DNA of 64,000 bases. Source: Gramella sp. MT6 (lineage in GTDB: Bacteria; Bacteroidota; Bacteroidia; Flavobacteriales; Flavobacteriaceae). The DNA is taken from contig NZ_CP048410.1 of the NCBI RefSeq assembly GCF_019357415.1, positions 62,001-126,000 on the forward strand, in the 5' to 3' direction. The position numbers and the translations under genes were made by a program. The notes beneath the pieces are model-generated. The model did no database searches. It was not told the origin of the DNA and saw nothing but the letters and a program-made list of their open reading frames with translations. Shown in pieces: positions 27,952 through 36,964 of this stretch (positions within the stretch are counted from its first letter, which is position 1; each line of letters starts with the position of its first letter).

Positions 27952-28788
27952 CTATTTTTCAATTTTAACAAAAGGACAGGTATCTAAAAGGTCTTCCTGA
28001 ATTTTTTTGATAATATTTCTTGAAGGTAAGTTGATTCTATCTGTAAATTTCCGCTCGATATCTTCATTGCTTTTAATTTCTTTCCATAGAAAACTTTCTC
28101 CATATGCAATATTTACTGATTCGAAATAATCTCTGAACTTTATATCGTTCCCAAATAGTTTATTCGAAAATTTCACCCAAATTGCAGGTATTTCATACGC
28201 ATGAGCAACAATTAAACCATGTAAGGAAGAAGAAATAATCTTCTCACATTCCAAAATCTGTCTCGTGACATTCTCTACGTCTAATGTCATCAAATCTATA
28301 ATTTTGATATCTTTATTATCCGGATATTGCTCAGAAACAGCTTTAAAATCATGATAATGTGGTACTATACCTACCCTATGTTTTTTCTCGACTTTTGGTT
28401 TAAAATATAAAGGCAATAATATTGCAGGATCACCAAATACTTCAGGACAATGATAACCTAAATCATTTAGGTATTGCCGCGTTTGGGGACCTCTAACGGC
28501 TCTAAAATTTGCTTTAGCTACTTTTTGATCATGGTCTATAATTCCACTCCCCCATACAAAGCTACTTTTAGTAGCATGATGAATAATACTACCCGCAGCC
28601 AAAACATTTGATTTATCTAACCTATACCATGGAATTTTCTTCGGTTGAACCCATTCAACTTTTTTACCAGAAATTTTTTCAACCAAATATTTGGAAAGTA
28701 GATCTCCATAATTTTCGTGACTCTTACCCATTAAACGAGGCTCACTCCACCAAAAGAGATTAACTACTTCTTCAAATTGTTTTTCCAT
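27952..28788 (-). CDS. Polysaccharide pyruvyl transferase family protein
   Basis: A 278-residue member of the PS_pyruv_trans family, which adds ketal-linked pyruvate from phosphoenolpyruvate onto a sugar. Seen: NYGDLLSKYLVEKISG near residue 27, AAGSIIHHA, FRAVRGPQTRQYL, VFGDPAILLPLY and SSLHGLIVAHAYEIP, which carries the conserved SxHG. It is a short, ExoV-like version of the family. Its product would add negative charge to the polymer, fitting the sulfotransferases nearby. It is the first gene of the minus-strand run below the 28.8-29.0 kb divergent region. Confidence 0.85.
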   Translation of the reverse strand: MEKQFEEVVNLFWWSEPRLMGKSHENYGDLLSKYLVEKISGKKVEWVQPKKIPWYRLDKSNVLAAGSIIHHATKSSFVWGSGIIDHDQKVAKANFRAVRGPQTRQYLNDLGYHCPEVFGDPAILLPLYFKPKVEKKHRVGIVPHYHDFKAVSEQYPDNKDIKIIDLMTLDVENVTRQILECEKIISSSLHGLIVAHAYEIPAIWVKFSNKLFGNDIKFRDYFESVNIAYGESFLWKEIKSNEDIERKFTDRINLPSRNIIKKIQEDLLDTCPFVKIEK

Positions 28789-28865
28789 AATAATATTTAT
28801 ATAAATTTAGGAAAATGAATAGCTGAAACAATTTCCTAAAACTGGTCTAAAATGCGGAAAAAATA

Positions 28866-28894
28866 TTTCCTGTTAGGGTAAAAAGATATATTTG
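28866..28894 (+). promoter_or_regulatory. Candidate Bacteroidetes-type promoter for the methyltransferase at 28970
   Basis: TATATTTG (28887-28894) is a perfect match to the TAnnTTTG -7 element. A TTTC (28866-28869) is 17 bases upstream in place of TTTG. It lies 75 bp before the gene start, within the divergent gap between the pyruvyl transferase and the methyltransferase. Confidence 0.4.
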
Positions 28895-28969
28895 TTAAAA
28901 AATCATGACCTTCACTATTAAAACTAACTCCGGTATAATCCTACTTTTAAAATAACTCAGAACATCGTA

Positions 28970-29713
28970 ATGAAAAAAATTTTAAAAAAGTTCCTTAAAT
29001 TAAATAATGCATCTCCACAAATAATAGATAGCAGGTTTGACTCTCGGTATTTAAATCCAAATGTACCCCTGTCAACTACTGTTAGCCATATGAATTGGCC
29101 TGATTATATTTTTGAGCTTGGAAATCATTCCGATAAAAGAATACTAGAAATAGGAAGTCGTGAGGTTACGGGTATATCCAATGCTCGTAAAAGATTATCC
29201 AAGGCTAAATACATAGGTTTTGATTATTATCCGGGGGCTAATGTAGACGTAGTTGGTGACGCTCATAAACTTTCATCATACTTTGAAAATGAGGACAAAT
29301 TTGACATCATATTTTCCAGCGCATGTTTTGAACATTTTGCAATGCCCTGGAAAGTTACTTCTGAAATAGCAAAAGTTTTGAAAGTAGGAGGATATATAAT
29401 GGTTGAAACCCATTTCGCGTATTCAGCACATGAGAGGCCGTGGCATTTTTTTCATTTTACAGATATAGGATTAAAAACCCTATTCTCTCCTGCATTGGGA
29501 TTTGAATGTATTGAAGCTGGTATGTCAAACCCCTTGGTAGCAAGGTTCTCTTCACTTGCAGATAAATACCTAAGACTTAAGCCTGTTAGAGGGCTATACT
29601 GTCATTCTGAGTTTTTTGGAAAAAAAGTTATGGATGTTGAAGATTTCAGCTGGGATAAAGTTGAAATAAATGAACTTATTGGTGATACCCAATATCCAAT
29701 TGATCAGAAATAG
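28970..29713 (+). CDS. Class I SAM-dependent methyltransferase
   Basis: A 247-residue methyltransferase. Motif I is RILEIGSREVTG, less Gly-rich than usual; FDYYPGANVDVVGDAHKL holds the motif II acid, and IIFSSACFEHFAMPW is a typical Methyltransf_11 motif. It is on the plus strand, opposite to most of the locus. The next gene (sulfotransferase copy 4) follows on the same strand. DNA here is AT-rich, like the imported-looking glycosyltransferase block. The acceptor is unknown. Confidence 0.72.
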   Translation: MKKILKKFLKLNNASPQIIDSRFDSRYLNPNVPLSTTVSHMNWPDYIFELGNHSDKRILEIGSREVTGISNARKRLSKAKYIGFDYYPGANVDVVGDAHKLSSYFENEDKFDIIFSSACFEHFAMPWKVTSEIAKVLKVGGYIMVETHFAYSAHERPWHFFHFTDIGLKTLFSPALGFECIEAGMSNPLVARFSSLADKYLRLKPVRGLYCHSEFFGKKVMDVEDFSWDKVEINELIGDTQYPIDQK

Positions 29714-29813
29714 TTAAGTTATTATGGTTTTATCAATGATAATAAATTTGAAAGAAATTCGAATCAAAATATTTTTCAGGCAAATGAATCTCTTTAAAAG
29801 AATTTGAAATTAT

Positions 29814-30620
29814 ATGAAATCAGAAAACCAAAAAATAATTTTTCTCAATTCCTACCTTCCAAGAACTGGACACAATTTTGCTTCAGAGGTTATTAGAATA
29901 TTTTCTGATCATGAGGTCTTAGCCCATTCAAGAAGTGAAACCCGTCTCTCATCAATTTTGCATTCATACTATTCTATATATGATCGGAAAATTTTTCATC
30001 AAAGCGATAAAGATTTTTTCGATGAATTGTTTATTGATAATCTTAGAGAAAGAATCTTAAATAAATCGGATAAACAATACATCATGATAAAAGATACGAA
30101 TCTAATTGGCGTCGATTCTCTTATACGGGTGTTCCCTAATGATATTCATTTAATTCTAGTACGAGATCCTAAAAGCGTCTTTCTTTCCCTAATTAAAGGT
30201 ATGCGCTTAGAGAAACGAACAAAAAAAAACAATCTAAAGAGATTGGGAATTAAAACTGGACTATACCCCTATTATTACAGTAAAAAATTAAGTAAACAAG
30301 TTCTGCAGTTTTTACCCGACACCTCACCCCTAACAATAATTAGATATGAGAATCTGGTAAAAAAAGAAGAGAAAACAATTTCAATTCTAAAAGAAAAATT
30401 TGGAACATTAAAAAGTATTGAAAAGATTAAAGAGGAAATTGACAATATCGAGGTTATTAATTCCTCATTCTTTAACGAAGTAGGTGCAAAAGGTATTTGG
30501 GACATGAGACCTAGAACTTCAAACTATAATCCATTGCATAGAAAAGGACATTCGAATTTAGTAAGGATGTCAATTGCGTTAGGCAGCAAAAATCTTCGAA
30601 GAAGATTAGGTTATATATAA
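29814..30620 (+). CDS. Sulfotransferase-like P-loop protein (copy 4)
   Basis: A 268-residue protein with a degenerate sulfotransferase P-loop (IIFLNSYLPRTGHNFASEV, residues about 8-26) and LILVRDPKSVFLSLIKG near residue 115, a good 3'-phosphate-binding motif. Both support a PAPS-binding fold, though the missing GTT makes it less certain than copies 2 and 3. A run of nine As (30221-30229) is inside the gene. It converges on wzc, leaving only 15 bp between the two stop codons. Confidence 0.62.
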   Translation: MKSENQKIIFLNSYLPRTGHNFASEVIRIFSDHEVLAHSRSETRLSSILHSYYSIYDRKIFHQSDKDFFDELFIDNLRERILNKSDKQYIMIKDTNLIGVDSLIRVFPNDIHLILVRDPKSVFLSLIKGMRLEKRTKKNNLKRLGIKTGLYPYYYSKKLSKQVLQFLPDTSPLTIIRYENLVKKEEKTISILKEKFGTLKSIEKIKEEIDNIEVINSSFFNEVGAKGIWDMRPRTSNYNPLHRKGHSNLVRMSIALGSKNLRRRLGYI

Positions 30621-30635
30621 TTTTTTCGAAAATTT

Positions 30636-33104
30636 TTATTCAAAATTTCGCATTAATTTTCTCCAGGAATCTTTTACCTGGGATATTCTAGTTGGTGCCG
30701 CACCATAATAGCCTTTGGCATACCGGTTATAACCATATCCATAACCATATCCATAACCATAACCGTAACCATAACCATATTTAGCACTATGTACAAAGTG
30801 GTTCAATACAAAACTAATATTCTTTATTTCACCTTTATTATATTTCTGGTTGATTGTCTCCAGCATTCCTCTTTTGGTATAATCCTGGCGTACCATATAA
30901 AGGGTCGCATCTGCATGTTTAACGAGGTTGAGAGCATCTGCTACCATCCCTATCGGAGGAGTGTCAAGTATGATATAATCATATTCCTTTTTCAAATCCT
31001 CAATAAGTTCATCCATCTTCTTTGTAAGAAGCAATTCAGAAGGATTAGGCGGCACTGGTCCAGAGGTAATTACATCCAAGTAAGGTATCTTGCTTTGCTG
31101 AATTATCTCACCGTATGAAGCCTGATCTATTAGATAATTAACTATTCCAAGATCATTATTGAGTTCAAAATCATTGAAAATTTTTGGCTTCCTAAGATCG
31201 ACACCAACCAGAACTGTTTTCTTTTCGCTAAGGGCAAAAACAGTAGCCAAGTTCATGGCACAGAAAGTTTTTCCTTCACCTGAAACTGAAGAGGTAATTA
31301 AAACTGTTTTAGAACCTATTACTCCCTGACTTTTATACATAAATTGTAAACTGGATCGAAGTCCTCGAAAACTTTCCGATATAGAAGTTTTCGGGGAAGT
31401 AAATACAGCCAGATTAGAGTCTACTTTATTCCTCCCGATGAGGCCTAATATTGGGATAGGTGAAAGTCGGGTTATTTCCTGGGCATTATGAATATTGGTA
31501 TTTAAGAATACTAGCAGAAATACAAAGGTCAACGGGATAAGGCCCCCAACCAATACTGCCATTACATAATTAAGCTGGGTATCAGGTCCAATCCTTCCTC
31601 CACCGGTATCTTTTGCTGGGTCAATGACTAGAACATCACTAACGTTCGCTGCTTTTATAAGTCCAGCTTCACTACGTTTTTCAAGAAACATGTTATAGGT
31701 TCGCTCATTAATCGCATATTTTCGTTGGATCTTTAAAAGGTCCTGTTCATCTTGTGGAAGTTTTTTAACCTCCTTTTCAAGATTTGCAATTTTAGAGTTT
31801 ACATCATTTAACTCACGTCTGATCAAACCCTTAGAAGAATTAATATTTTCAAGTAAAATTGATTTTACGGAATTAATTTGCCGGTCTATATCGTCAAAAA
31901 CTGGAGAATTCTCCTTTAAAGTATATTGATAATTTTGTCGCTCTTCAGCCAACTGGATAATTTTAGAGACTCCTCCTGAAATACTACCCTCACTAATACC
32001 GGCTACCGAAGGAGCTGGAACATTTGAATAATCTGTTCGAGTTTGTAAATAAGATTCCAGATTCTCATAATAAGATAATTGTCTCCTAATATTTTCTTTT
32101 TGAATGTCTAGCTCTGCAAGTTTTCCAGATATCTTTCCGCTTTCCGCCGAAATATCTAGGATAGAGTTTTCATCTCTAAATTGATTAAGTTCGTTTTGGA
32201 CCAGTTTTAATTGTTCTGCCTGAACCGCTAGACTACTGTCAATAAAACGTATGGTTTTAGTTGCAAATAGATTTTTACGCTCAAGCATATTTTCGCTTAA
32301 TACCGATACAGAACCATTAAGATAATCAACAATTCTTGACTTATTGAGTCCTACCTGACTGAGGATCAAAACTGAGGATCCGTTCGCATTTGGTGTTACT
32401 GAAACTCCTCGATACCTTCCTACAGATCCATTAAAATCAGCAAAGCTAACATAGAAATTTTTACCGCTTTGTAAGGGTTGCCCAGTTCTTTGAATTATTC
32501 CTGAAAAAAATGGAAGGCTGATATGTTCTCCGATTTTATAGTTACGATCAAAATCTCTTGCTTCAATGATTCTGGTATCAATCTCTTTAGTCTCATAGTT
32601 AGTTCTGTAAAGACTTTCTGGAAGTTTTACTTTCATGTTAAATGAATTATCATTTAACATTTGAATAGTCAACTGAATATTATTTGCCTGAAAAGCAGAG
32701 GTGTCTGCTTCAATTTTGAATGGAGTCTTTCCATATGCATCTACCCTTTGGTATTCGCCATCCTCAAGATAATTAATGTAAAATTGAAGTTTCTCAACAA
32801 CCTCCTCGTTATGAGACCTGGATCCTAAAATTGTAATAGCCGTACTAACTTTGTCTGAAGTACCACCCCAGTTAAAAGTTAAGCTGGTATTAGAAGTGAA
32901 AAATGGGTTTTGATCATCTTTTATGGAAATGGTATTGCTTAATTGATATACCGGTAATTTACGAACATTATTGTAGTATGCCACAGCCAGGCTAATCCCA
33001 ACAGAAAGTAGAATGAGTTTCCAATAACTTATTACCTTTAAGATAAAACCCTTAAAATCGAAAGTGGATCCTACATCTGAAATATGATCATCTTCTTGTG
33101 CCAT
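30636..33104 (-). CDS. wzc: Polysaccharide co-polymerase / BY-kinase with Gly-Tyr tail
   Basis: An 822-residue protein combining a Wzz-type N-terminus (transmembrane segments near residues 28-50 and 510-535, periplasmic coiled coils between) with a cytoplasmic tyrosine autokinase. Seen in the kinase: Walker A SVSGEGKTFCAMNLA, Walker A' VLVGVDLRKPK and Walker B YIILDTPPIG. The C-terminal tyrosine cluster, normally a mixed run, is nine Tyr alternating with Gly (coded at 30729-30779), followed by GYYG. It regulates chain length and export with Wza. It overlaps wza by one base. Confidence 0.95.
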   Translation of the reverse strand: MAQEDDHISDVGSTFDFKGFILKVISYWKLILLSVGISLAVAYYNNVRKLPVYQLSNTISIKDDQNPFFTSNTSLTFNWGGTSDKVSTAITILGSRSHNEEVVEKLQFYINYLEDGEYQRVDAYGKTPFKIEADTSAFQANNIQLTIQMLNDNSFNMKVKLPESLYRTNYETKEIDTRIIEARDFDRNYKIGEHISLPFFSGIIQRTGQPLQSGKNFYVSFADFNGSVGRYRGVSVTPNANGSSVLILSQVGLNKSRIVDYLNGSVSVLSENMLERKNLFATKTIRFIDSSLAVQAEQLKLVQNELNQFRDENSILDISAESGKISGKLAELDIQKENIRRQLSYYENLESYLQTRTDYSNVPAPSVAGISEGSISGGVSKIIQLAEERQNYQYTLKENSPVFDDIDRQINSVKSILLENINSSKGLIRRELNDVNSKIANLEKEVKKLPQDEQDLLKIQRKYAINERTYNMFLEKRSEAGLIKAANVSDVLVIDPAKDTGGGRIGPDTQLNYVMAVLVGGLIPLTFVFLLVFLNTNIHNAQEITRLSPIPILGLIGRNKVDSNLAVFTSPKTSISESFRGLRSSLQFMYKSQGVIGSKTVLITSSVSGEGKTFCAMNLATVFALSEKKTVLVGVDLRKPKIFNDFELNNDLGIVNYLIDQASYGEIIQQSKIPYLDVITSGPVPPNPSELLLTKKMDELIEDLKKEYDYIILDTPPIGMVADALNLVKHADATLYMVRQDYTKRGMLETINQKYNKGEIKNISFVLNHFVHSAKYGYGYGYGYGYGYGYGYNRYAKGYYGAAPTRISQVKDSWRKLMRNFE
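30729..30779 (-). repeat. Hexanucleotide repeat encoding alternating Tyr-Gly in Wzc
   Basis: Seventeen codons alternate TAT/TAC with GGT/GGA, giving nine Tyr and eight Gly. The unit is six bases, so unit gain or loss by slippage stays in frame. Only a few third-position changes break the repeat. Confidence 0.9.
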
Positions 33105-33892
33105 TATCTGGTTGTTAAGAAATAAACTGATGTTGCTAAAGTTACCAGGCTCACTACTGTTCTAAAAACCTCAAGACCGGTAGTACCAAATCCAAGAGCC
33201 TTTCTTGGTAATGGATTCACCACGATCATATCATTAGGCTGTATATAGTAATAAGGACTTTTTAAAGCATTAATATCAGTTACATCTATAATATGAACTT
33301 CCTCTCCCTGGGGATACTGCCGGATGATCTGAACATTCTCCCTATCACCATAATCTGTAATACCACCAGCATTAGCAATTGCCTCCATTATGGTCACTTG
33401 CTCCTTATAAATTACATTTGTTCCTTGATTTATTTCCCCTAAGGTGGTGTATCTTATTCCTGCTAACTTTACGGTAACGAATATATTTGCTTCTTTCTTG
33501 AAGTATTCTTCAAGCAATTTTTTTTCTATTTTCTCTCGAACTTCTTTTTCAGTAAATCCAAGCACATTTATTTCGCCCATAGTTGGAACCCGGATATTTC
33601 CATGATCATCTACCGTGAAACCATCAAAATACACCGCCTCCTCCGTGGTAGCGTTTGGATTCTCACTTCCTATAGGATTAAACATTCCAACAATATCCTG
33701 ATCCAAAGCTTTGACTCGTATACTTAAAAGGTCTCCGGTCTGGATTCTATATGGTTTGCGTAAACGCTGAACCTGGATAATGCTATCCACCTCCTCTTCA
33801 TATTCTTGAAGATAGGACATCTGCTTTGTAGATACGCAGGAGGTTAGAGCTAGTAGGAAAGCGAATAAAAACAAAAAAGATTTGAATCGCAT
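33104..33892 (-). CDS. wza: Outer-membrane polysaccharide export lipoprotein
   Basis: A 262-residue Wza-type protein. The signal peptide ends in a lipobox-like LALTSC (Cys about residue 19), so it should be an outer-membrane lipoprotein. PYRIQTGDLLSIRV begins the Poly_export domain, and a SLBB-like segment follows (TTLGEINQGTNVIY). A C-terminal hydrophobic stretch (VSLVTLATSVYFL) is present. It forms the exit pore for the polymer with Wzc behind it. The start is 24 bp from a consensus promoter. Confidence 0.92.
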   Translation of the reverse strand: MRFKSFLFLFAFLLALTSCVSTKQMSYLQEYEEEVDSIIQVQRLRKPYRIQTGDLLSIRVKALDQDIVGMFNPIGSENPNATTEEAVYFDGFTVDDHGNIRVPTMGEINVLGFTEKEVREKIEKKLLEEYFKKEANIFVTVKLAGIRYTTLGEINQGTNVIYKEQVTIMEAIANAGGITDYGDRENVQIIRQYPQGEEVHIIDVTDINALKSPYYYIQPNDMIVVNPLPRKALGFGTTGLEVFRTVVSLVTLATSVYFLTTR

Positions 33893-33915
33893 AGGGGGAC
33901 TTCACATAGTTTTAA

Positions 33916-33945
33916 CAAATATAGTTTTTACGGGCAAATATCAAA
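33916..33945 (-). promoter_or_regulatory. Consensus promoter of the wza-wzc operon
   Basis: On the minus strand TTTG (33942-33945) is followed by 18 bases and then TATATTTG (33916-33923), a full match to the Bacteroidetes TTTG/TAnnTTTG pattern. The implied transcript start is about 15-18 bases before the wza ATG. Confidence 0.75.
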
Positions 33946-34050
33946 ACTTTAGGATGGAATTATGTTTTCAGTTTGAAGTTCGTGGTTCATGGTTCGGGAT
34001 TCATAGGTTAATATCATTTTGAAGAAATATAGTGATCTAGAAATCTTCTC

Positions 34051-34124
34051 ACGTTATCCTGATTTTATTTCAGGGTCTTAACATTGAGATGCTGAAACTC
34101 CCGAAGCTTCGGGAAAGCATGACG
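34051..34124 (-). repeat. Dispersed double-hairpin repeat, copy 1
   Basis: On the minus strand it reads CATGCTTTCCCGAAGC... then TTTCAGCATCTC..., and AGACCCTGAAATAAAATC. The left half can fold around CCCGAAGCTTCGGG, and the right half around CCTGAAATAAAATCAGG. Copies 2 and 3 are at 42515 and 44670. Confidence 0.75.
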
Positions 34125-34210
34125 ATAGATGCAACCTTAAAATATGAACACATAGATAACCTACTTGATAATTGCTTATTGTTTATTGTTCATTGATAAT
34201 TCTTAGTTCG

Positions 34211-34218
34211 TACTTTTG
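34211..34218 (+). promoter_or_regulatory. Candidate -7 element for the ABC-F gene
   Basis: TACTTTTG fits TAnnTTTG exactly. The ABC-F start codon is 47 bp downstream. A -33 match is poor (ATTG about 22 bases upstream). Confidence 0.45.
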
Positions 34219-34265
34219 CCTTCATACTACAGACAAGCGTCTAAAGTCTAAAGACTAAATAAAAC

Positions 34266-36140
34266 ATGAATTATCTTTCAGTAGAAAATATAGCCAAATC
34301 GTACGGTGAACGCAGACTTTTTGAAAATATTAGTTTCGGAATTAATAAAGATCAAAAAGTTGGTTTTGTCGCCAAGAATGGAACCGGAAAAACCAGTTTA
34401 TTAAATATTCTGGCGGGTACTGATACCCCAGATGAGGGACAGGTGATCTACCGCAACGATATTCGGGTAGCTTTTCTCTCCCAGGAACCAAATCTGGATC
34501 CCGAACTAACTATCGAGCAAAGCATCTTTACAAGCGAAAACCCAACGCTTAAAGTAGTTGCGCAATACGAGAAGGCCATGCAAAACCCTGAAGATGCCGA
34601 TGCCCTTCAGAAAGCTATGGATGCCATGGAGGCAAATAACGCATGGGATTTTGAAACTGAATTTAAACAGATTCTTTTCAAGCTTAATTTGCAGGACCTA
34701 CAGGCAGTGGTAAAAAACCTTTCTGGAGGTCAGAAAAAACGTCTTGCTCTGGCAAGGATGCTGCTAAAAAAGCCTGATTTCATTATCCTGGATGAACCTA
34801 CCAACCATCTTGATCTTGATATGATAGAATGGCTGGAAGAATATTTCAGAAAGGAAGATTTTACCATTTTCATGGTCACTCACGACCGGTATTTCTTAGA
34901 AAGGGTTTGTAATGAGATCATTGAACTCGAAGATGGAAAGCTTTATACCTACAAAGGAAACTACTCTTATTACCTGGACAAAAAAGAGGAAAGACATCAG
35001 CTGGAAGCGACCAATACGGGTAAAGCTCACCAATTATACAAGAAGGAATTGGAGTGGATGCGCCGTCAACCCAAGGCACGTACCACCAAATCCAAATCCC
35101 GAATCGAAGATTTCCACGATATAAAACACAGGGCGAGTCAGCGCAGGCTTGACCATAAAGTTCAGCTTGAACTCAATATGGAGCGCATGGGAAGCAAGAT
35201 CGTGGAGCTTCATAATATCTCAAAGGAACTGGGAGGCAAGAACCTCATCAGTAATTTTGATTATAACTTTAAAAAGGGTGAACGTGTCGGGATCATTGGA
35301 AAAAATGGAACCGGAAAATCCACCTTCCTGAATATGCTTACCGGGAATATGGAACCCGATACCGGAAAGATCATCATTGGTGAAACGGTGAAATTTGGTT
35401 ACTACACCCAGAAAGGCATCAAGATCAAACCCGGCCAGAAGGTTATTGAGGTCATCAAGGAATTTGGAGATTATATCCCTTTGAAAAAAGGCAGACAGAT
35501 CTCGGCGGAACAGCTTCTTGAAAGATTTCTTTTTGATAGAAAAAAGCAATATGACTTTGTTGAAAAATTAAGTGGGGGAGAAAAAAAGCGTCTTTACCTT
35601 TGCACTGTTCTTATCCAGAATCCTAACTTTCTCATTCTGGATGAGCCTACCAACGACCTGGATGTTTTAACCCTGAACGTTCTGGAGAACTTCCTGCTCG
35701 ATTTCCCTGGCTGCATTATCGTGGTTTCTCACGACAGGTATTTCATGGATAAGATCACAGATCACCTTTTTGTATTCAAGGGGGAAGGTGAAGTAACCGA
35801 TTTTCCTGGGAATTATACAGATTACAGGGAGTATGAAGCTTCCAAACCTAAATTAGAAAAAACTTCTTCTGAAGAAACCCAGACCAAAAAGGAAAAGAAA
35901 GAATTCAAATCTAACAGCTCCGGCCCTTCCTTAAGCTATGCTGAAAAGAAAGAATACGGTAAACTGGAAAAAGAGATCGCTAGACTGGAAAAAAAGAAGG
36001 AAGAGGTTCAGCAGAAATTTCTGAAAGAATTAGATGCTGAGGAGATCGCAGAAAATTCAGTAAAGTTAAAGGAAATTGAAAATGACATTGAGTCAAAAAC
36101 CGAAAGATGGTTTGAATTAATGGAAAAACTCGAATCTTAG
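34266..36140 (+). CDS. ABC-F family ATPase, Uup-like
   Basis: A 624-residue soluble protein with two ABC cassettes and no membrane segment. First cassette: Walker A GFVAKNGTGKTS, signature LSGGQKKR, Walker B FIILDEPTNHLDLD. Second: Walker A GIIGKNGTGKST, LSGGEKKR, LDEPTNDLDV. A linker with KELEWMRRQPKARTTKSKSR joins them, and the C-terminus is a charged coiled coil, as in Uup. ABC-F proteins act on ribosomes or in genome maintenance. The methyltransferase gene follows after 3 bp, so the two may be co-transcribed. Confidence 0.9.
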   Translation: MNYLSVENIAKSYGERRLFENISFGINKDQKVGFVAKNGTGKTSLLNILAGTDTPDEGQVIYRNDIRVAFLSQEPNLDPELTIEQSIFTSENPTLKVVAQYEKAMQNPEDADALQKAMDAMEANNAWDFETEFKQILFKLNLQDLQAVVKNLSGGQKKRLALARMLLKKPDFIILDEPTNHLDLDMIEWLEEYFRKEDFTIFMVTHDRYFLERVCNEIIELEDGKLYTYKGNYSYYLDKKEERHQLEATNTGKAHQLYKKELEWMRRQPKARTTKSKSRIEDFHDIKHRASQRRLDHKVQLELNMERMGSKIVELHNISKELGGKNLISNFDYNFKKGERVGIIGKNGTGKSTFLNMLTGNMEPDTGKIIIGETVKFGYYTQKGIKIKPGQKVIEVIKEFGDYIPLKKGRQISAEQLLERFLFDRKKQYDFVEKLSGGEKKRLYLCTVLIQNPNFLILDEPTNDLDVLTLNVLENFLLDFPGCIIVVSHDRYFMDKITDHLFVFKGEGEVTDFPGNYTDYREYEASKPKLEKTSSEETQTKKEKKEFKSNSSGPSLSYAEKKEYGKLEKEIARLEKKKEEVQQKFLKELDAEEIAENSVKLKEIENDIESKTERWFELMEKLES

Positions 36141-36143
36141 GTC

Positions 36144-36920
36144 GTGTATTTTCAAATCAAAGCATACTTACAATTCCTTTTTAAATCCCAGAACCAACAC
36201 GGGCTCCACTCACCTTTTGTCTATGAATTGGTAACAAAATGTTTTTATGACAAAAAAGATCATAAAGGCTACCACCTGATCAAAAATTACAGAAATGATC
36301 TGTTAAGGAATAAGGATCTCATCGAAGTCACAGATTTTGGTGCTGGCAGCCGTGTTTTTAAATCTAATCTCAGGCCAGTATTTTCTATAGCGAAAAATGC
36401 CGGGGTCACTTTGCACCGGGCAAAATTGCTATACCGGTTAACCAAATACCTTAAGATCGATAAAGCATTAGAACTTGGTACCTCCCTGGGAATAGCTTCC
36501 TCAGCCATCGGTGCTAATGAAGGTACCGAACTTACGACCATAGAAGGCTGTCCTGAAACCGCAAATATCGCCAGAAAGCAGTTTGAGAAATATCAGCTAA
36601 ATAATATAACGCTCAGAGTAAATGAATTTGAACCGGAATTAGATCGTCTGGTTCAGGAGAACCATAAGTTCGACTTAATTTATTTCGACGGAAATCATCA
36701 GAAGCAAGCTACCTTAAATTATTTTGAAAAATTACTTCCAGCCTCTCATAATGATTCAGTATTTATTTTTGATGATATTCACTGGTCAGCAGGAATGGAA
36801 GAAGCCTGGGAAGAAATTAAAAGACACCCAAAGGTTCAGGTGACCATAGATACTTTTCAATGGGGTCTTGTATTTTTCAGACAGGAACAGGTAAAACAGC
36901 ATTTTAGGATAAGATTGTAA
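36144..36920 (+). CDS. Class I SAM-dependent O-methyltransferase-like protein
   Basis: A 258-residue protein with a GTG start 3 bp past the ABC-F stop. Motif I is [17 protein letters not shown] near residue 108, TTIEGCPET supplies the motif II acid, and [13 protein letters not shown] is the post-II motif of the O-methyltransferase/Methyltransf_24 group. The N-terminal 100 residues contain [16 protein letters not shown]. The substrate is unknown. No membrane segments were seen. Confidence 0.75.
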   Translation: MYFQIKAYLQFLFKSQNQHGLHSPFVYELVTKCFYDKKDHKGYHLIKNYRNDLLRNKDLIEVTDFGAGSRVFKSNLRPVFSIAKNAGVTLHRAKLLYRLTKYLKIDKALELGTSLGIASSAIGANEGTELTTIEGCPETANIARKQFEKYQLNNITLRVNEFEPELDRLVQENHKFDLIYFDGNHQKQATLNYFEKLLPASHNDSVFIFDDIHWSAGMEEAWEEIKRHPKVQVTIDTFQWGLVFFRQEQVKQHFRIRL

Positions 36921-36964
36921 CAAATAATCTAAATTCACGTCATACAGTTGAAAATTCAGTCTTA

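Larger units (their letters stand above)
33946..34265. other. Repeat-rich intergenic spacer between wza and the ABC-F gene
   Basis: No coding frame of note. The stretch holds a copy of a double-hairpin repeat (34051-34124), a simple run of the GTTCGTGGTTCATGG type (33977-34010), short TTATTGTTTATTGTTCATTG words (34177-34196), and GTCTAAAGTCTAAAGAC near the ABC-F start. A TAnnTTTG element (34211-34218) probably starts the ABC-F transcript. Confidence 0.6.

Noticed and set aside
30729-30779. Possible CRISPR-like array
   Set aside because: The hexamer units have no spacers and are in frame inside wzc.
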